A DNA stretch of 64,000 bases from Pseudoxanthomonas japonensis. Lineage in GTDB: Bacteria; Pseudomonadota; Gammaproteobacteria; Xanthomonadales; Xanthomonadaceae. The stretch spans positions 186,001 through 250,000 of the forward strand of contig NZ_PDWW01000002.1 of the NCBI RefSeq assembly GCF_010093445.1. Direction: 5' to 3'. Every line of letters starts with the position of its first letter. Within the stretch, counting starts at the first letter, position 1. A program made the position numbers and the translations under genes. Under the pieces are notes generated by a model. The model was not told the origin of the DNA and made no database searches. It worked only from the letters and a program-made list of their open reading frames with translations. Shown here in pieces: positions 61,533-64,000 of this stretch.

Positions 61533-62125
61533 CGACCGGCTTCGATCTTTTCCAGCGCCGGGATCAGCTGGTGGTCGATGATGGCCTGGTCGATCGCGCC
61601 GACGTGCTTCCAGCGGATGATGCCGTTGCCGTCGACCAGGAAGGTTTCCGGCGCACCGTAGATGCCCCAGTCGATCGCGGTGCGGCCTTCCAGGTCGGCG
61701 ACCACCATCATGTAGGGATTGCCGAACTGCTCCAGCCAGCGCAGCGCGTCCTCGCGTTCGTCCTTGAGGTTGTAGCCGATGAAGCGCACGCGCTTGGTCA
61801 GCGCGAACTTGGTGAGGATCGGATGCTCGACGCGGCATTCCGGGCACCAGCTGCCCCACACATTCATCACGTAGGGCTGGCCGGCGAGGTCGGCGTTGGT
61901 GACGCGCTTGGCCGGATCGTGCAGCAGCGGCAGGTCGAACGCGGGTGCGGGCTTGCCGATCAGCGGCGACGGAAGCGCGTCGCGACCGGCACGGTCGGAC
62001 TGCGACACGCCGTAGTACAGCAGGCCCATCAGGCCGACGAAGAACAGGCCGATGATGACCAGCGCGAACGTCAGCGCGCCACGCGAGCGTGGCGGCGACG
62101 GCGGGAGTTCGGAAGCGTTGTTCAT
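61529..62125 (-). CDS. ccmG: Thiol:disulfide interchange protein CcmG/DsbE
   Basis: A 198-residue membrane-anchored thioredoxin-fold protein. One N-terminal helix (ALTFALVIIGLFFVGLMGLLYYG) is followed by the active site WGSWCPECRVEHP (C94, C97), GYNLKDE and the cis-proline segment GAPETFLVDGNG. It reduces apocytochrome c for haem attachment. It overlaps ccmF and ccmH by four bases each. Confidence 0.96.
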   Translation of the reverse strand: MNNASELPPSPPRSRGALTFALVIIGLFFVGLMGLLYYGVSQSDRAGRDALPSPLIGKPAPAFDLPLLHDPAKRVTNADLAGQPYVMNVWGSWCPECRVEHPILTKFALTKRVRFIGYNLKDEREDALRWLEQFGNPYMMVVADLEGRTAIDWGIYGAPETFLVDGNGIIRWKHVGAIDQAIIDHQLIPALEKIEAGR

Positions 62126-64000
62126 GCGGGGCGCGCCTCGGCATTCTTGTGGTTGCGGAACCGGCGGTCGAGGGCGGTGACGAAGCCGCCCAGCGCCATC
62201 AGCGCGGCGCCGAGCCAGATCCAGCGGATGAAGGGTTTGAGGTGCACGCGCAGCGCCCAGGCCCCGTCGCCGAGGGGCTCGCCGATGGCGACGAACACGT
62301 CGCCCAGCAGCCCCGGCTTGATGCCGGCTTCGGTCATCACCTGGCCACCACTGGCGTAGGCGCGCTTCTCCGGGTGCAGCAGGATCACCGGCTTGCCATC
62401 GCGCAGCACCTGCACGTGGCCACGGTCGGACAGGTAGTTGGGCCCCTGCGTTTCATCGACGCCCTGGAAGTGGAAACCCCAGCGGCCGACCTCGACGGTC
62501 TGGCCCGGCTTCACCGCCAGTTCGCGCTGCACGTTGAGGCCTTCGACCAGCAGTGCGCCGACCAGGAACACCGCAATGCCGGTATGCGCCAGCGTCATGC
62601 CGAGCATCTCCGGGGTGAAGCGGCCATTGGCGCGCAGGCGCTGCCAGAGGAAGCGCAACGTGCCCAGGCCGACCCAGGCCGCGCCGAGGATGCCGGCGGC
62701 GACCTTCAGCTTGCCCTGCGGCGCCATGAAGTAGGCGATGACGGCCAGCACCAGCGCCAGCCCGGCCCACGGCAGCAGCATCGCGAAGGGTTTCGACAGG
62801 TTGTCGCGCTGCCACTTGGTGATCGGCCCGAACGGCACCAGCGCCACCAGCGGTGCCATCAGCACGATGAAGAGCAGGCTGAAGTAGGGCGGGCCGACCG
62901 AGATCTTGCCGAGGTCCAGCGCGTCGGCGATCAGCGGATACAGCGTGCCCAGCAGCACCATCGCGCAGGCCGCGGTCAGCAGCAGGTTGTTGGCCAGCAG
63001 CAGCGTCTCGCGCGAACTGGCGGCGAAGTACGACTTCTCCGATTCGCCGTCGGCCAGTTGCGGCGCGCGCAGCGCATACAGCAGCAGCGAGCTGCCGATC
63101 ACCACGCCAAGGAAGATCAGGATGAACACGCCGCGGGTGGGATCGGCGGCGAAGGCGTGCACGCTGGTGATCACGCCCGAGCGCACCAGGAACGTGCCCA
63201 GCAGCGACAGCGAGAACGCGGCGATGGCCAGCAGCAGCGTCCAGCCACGGAACGCGCCGCGCTTCTCGGTGACCGCCTGCGAGTGGATCAGTGCCGCGCC
63301 GACCAGCCACGGCATGAAGCTCGCGTTCTCGACCGGATCCCAGAACCACCAGCCGCCCCAGCCCAGCTCGTAGTACGCCCACCAGCTGCCCAGCGCGATG
63401 CCCAGCGTCAGGAAGCCCCAGGCCACGTTCGTCCACGGCCGTGTCCAGCGCAGCCAGCGTGCATCGACATGGCCGTCGAGCAGCGCGGCGATGGCGAACG
63501 CGAACGGCACCACGAAACCCACGTAGCCCACGTACAGCAGCGGCGGATGGATGATCATCCCCGGGTCCTGCAGCAGCGGGTTGAGGTCGCGGCCTTCGCC
63601 GGGCGAGGGCAGCAGGCGGACGAACGGATTGGAGGTGAAGATCAGGAAGGCGAGGAAGCCGATGGCCAGCACGCCCATCACGCCGAGCACGCGCGCCATC
63701 ACCACCTCGGGCAGGCGGCGCGAGAACAGCGCGACCGCGGCGGTCCACAGCGCCAGCACCAGCGCCCACAGCAGCAGCGAGCCTTCGTGCGAACCCCACA
63801 CGGCGGTGTAGCGGTAGACCATCGGCAGCAGCGAGTTGGAGTTGTCGGCGACGTACTTCACCGAGAAGTCCTGCTGCACGAATGCCACCGTCAATGCGAT
63901 GAAGGCCAGCATCACCAGCCACAGCTGCGCATAGGCGGCCGGGCGTGCCACGTTCATCCAACTGGCCTTGTTGCGCTGCGCGCCGGCCAGCGGCAGCACC
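62122..64000 (-). CDS. ccmF: Haem lyase subunit CcmF (5' end cut by window)
   Basis: The C-terminal 625 residues of the large multi-pass CcmF protein are present. About 30 N-terminal residues lie beyond the window. Haem-binding features are the WWD motif WGGWWFWDPVENASFMPWL, SNSLLPMVYRYTAVWGSHEGSLLLW, and conserved histidines. About a dozen transmembrane helices are seen. CcmF works with CcmH to attach haem covalently to apocytochrome c. The gene overlaps ccmG by four bases, so the cluster ccmF-ccmG-ccmH-ccmI is one operon. Confidence 0.95.
   Translation of the reverse strand, partial: VLPLAGAQRNKASWMNVARPAAYAQLWLVMLAFIALTVAFVQQDFSVKYVADNSNSLLPMVYRYTAVWGSHEGSLLLWALVLALWTAAVALFSRRLPEVVMARVLGVMGVLAIGFLAFLIFTSNPFVRLLPSPGEGRDLNPLLQDPGMIIHPPLLYVGYVGFVVPFAFAIAALLDGHVDARWLRWTRPWTNVAWGFLTLGIALGSWWAYYELGWGGWWFWDPVENASFMPWLVGAALIHSQAVTEKRGAFRGWTLLLAIAAFSLSLLGTFLVRSGVITSVHAFAADPTRGVFILIFLGVVIGSSLLLYALRAPQLADGESEKSYFAASSRETLLLANNLLLTAACAMVLLGTLYPLIADALDLGKISVGPPYFSLLFIVLMAPLVALVPFGPITKWQRDNLSKPFAMLLPWAGLALVLAVIAYFMAPQGKLKVAAGILGAAWVGLGTLRFLWQRLRANGRFTPEMLGMTLAHTGIAVFLVGALLVEGLNVQRELAVKPGQTVEVGRWGFHFQGVDETQGPNYLSDRGHVQVLRDGKPVILLHPEKRAYASGGQVMTEAGIKPGLLGDVFVAIGEPLGDGAWALRVHLKPFIRWIWLGAALMALGGFVTALDRRFRNHKNAEARPA

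Overview
The window is GC-rich chromosomal DNA of a gammaproteobacterium of the Xanthomonadaceae (Lysobacterales). The evidence is the local gene order (tRNA-Val/tRNA-Asp followed by ppiD; kdkA beside an LPS heptosyltransferase; fabF-pabB-mltG-tmk-holB-pilZ), the type IV pilus PilZ protein, the DUF6165 protein, and the dispersed intergenic repeats with CCCTCTCCC/GGGAGAGGG arms. A genus such as Pseudoxanthomonas is possible, but this is inferred from general resemblance only.

Layout. 1-7.6 kb: two tRNAs, ppiD, a convergent mltD-like/gloB pair, then a tightly packed methyltransferase-rnhA-acetyltransferase-dnaQ run and a PP2C phosphatase. 7.8-14.2 kb: tRNA-Ser(CGA), a DUF6165 gene, LPS core genes (waaC-like, kdkA) and an apparent operon MBL-moaA-moaC-moaD-moaE-beta-propeller. 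14.3-17.9 kb: the SRP RNA and tRNA-Ser(GGA) on the minus strand, then dnaX-ybaB-recR-HIT. 17.9-24.8 kb: an Slp lipoprotein, the TgpA/DUF58/MoxR operon, a GT39 membrane glycosyltransferase and maf. 24.8-35.3 kb: the conserved yceD-rpmF-fabH-fabD-fabG-acpP-fabF-pabB-mltG-tmk-holB-pilZ block for fatty-acid, folate, wall and nucleotide metabolism and the replicative clamp loader.

35.3-54.6 kb is more accessory. It holds a frameshifted small secreted protein, two LysR regulators with divergent targets (a RidA protein; an isochorismatase-fold hydrolase), an Asp/Glu racemase, a MoaF-like/SnoaL fusion, an alanine-zipper lipoprotein, an L,D-transpeptidase, an SDR, an acetolactate-synthase-type enzyme paired with an aldehyde dehydrogenase, and an orphan propeller-type sensor kinase. 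It also holds an outer-membrane barrel, an M20 peptidase, and a stretch of GATACC-N4-GGTATC palindromes in front of an unrecognised 167-residue protein. 54.6-56.4 kb is a visibly lower-GC islet with an AbiJ-like abortive-infection candidate and a membrane-anchored protein, bounded by a palindromic repeat and tRNA-Leu.

56.6-64 kb: a cupin thiol-dioxygenase-like gene, tandemly duplicated intergenic repeats, metX, an EEP-family hydrolase, and the cytochrome c maturation genes ccmF-ccmG-ccmH-ccmI, with ccmF running off the window end. Most of the window is housekeeping. The best candidates for something new are the low-GC AbiJ-like islet, the palindrome cluster with its neighbouring unknown gene, and the acetolactate synthase/aldehyde dehydrogenase pair next to the orphan sensor kinase.
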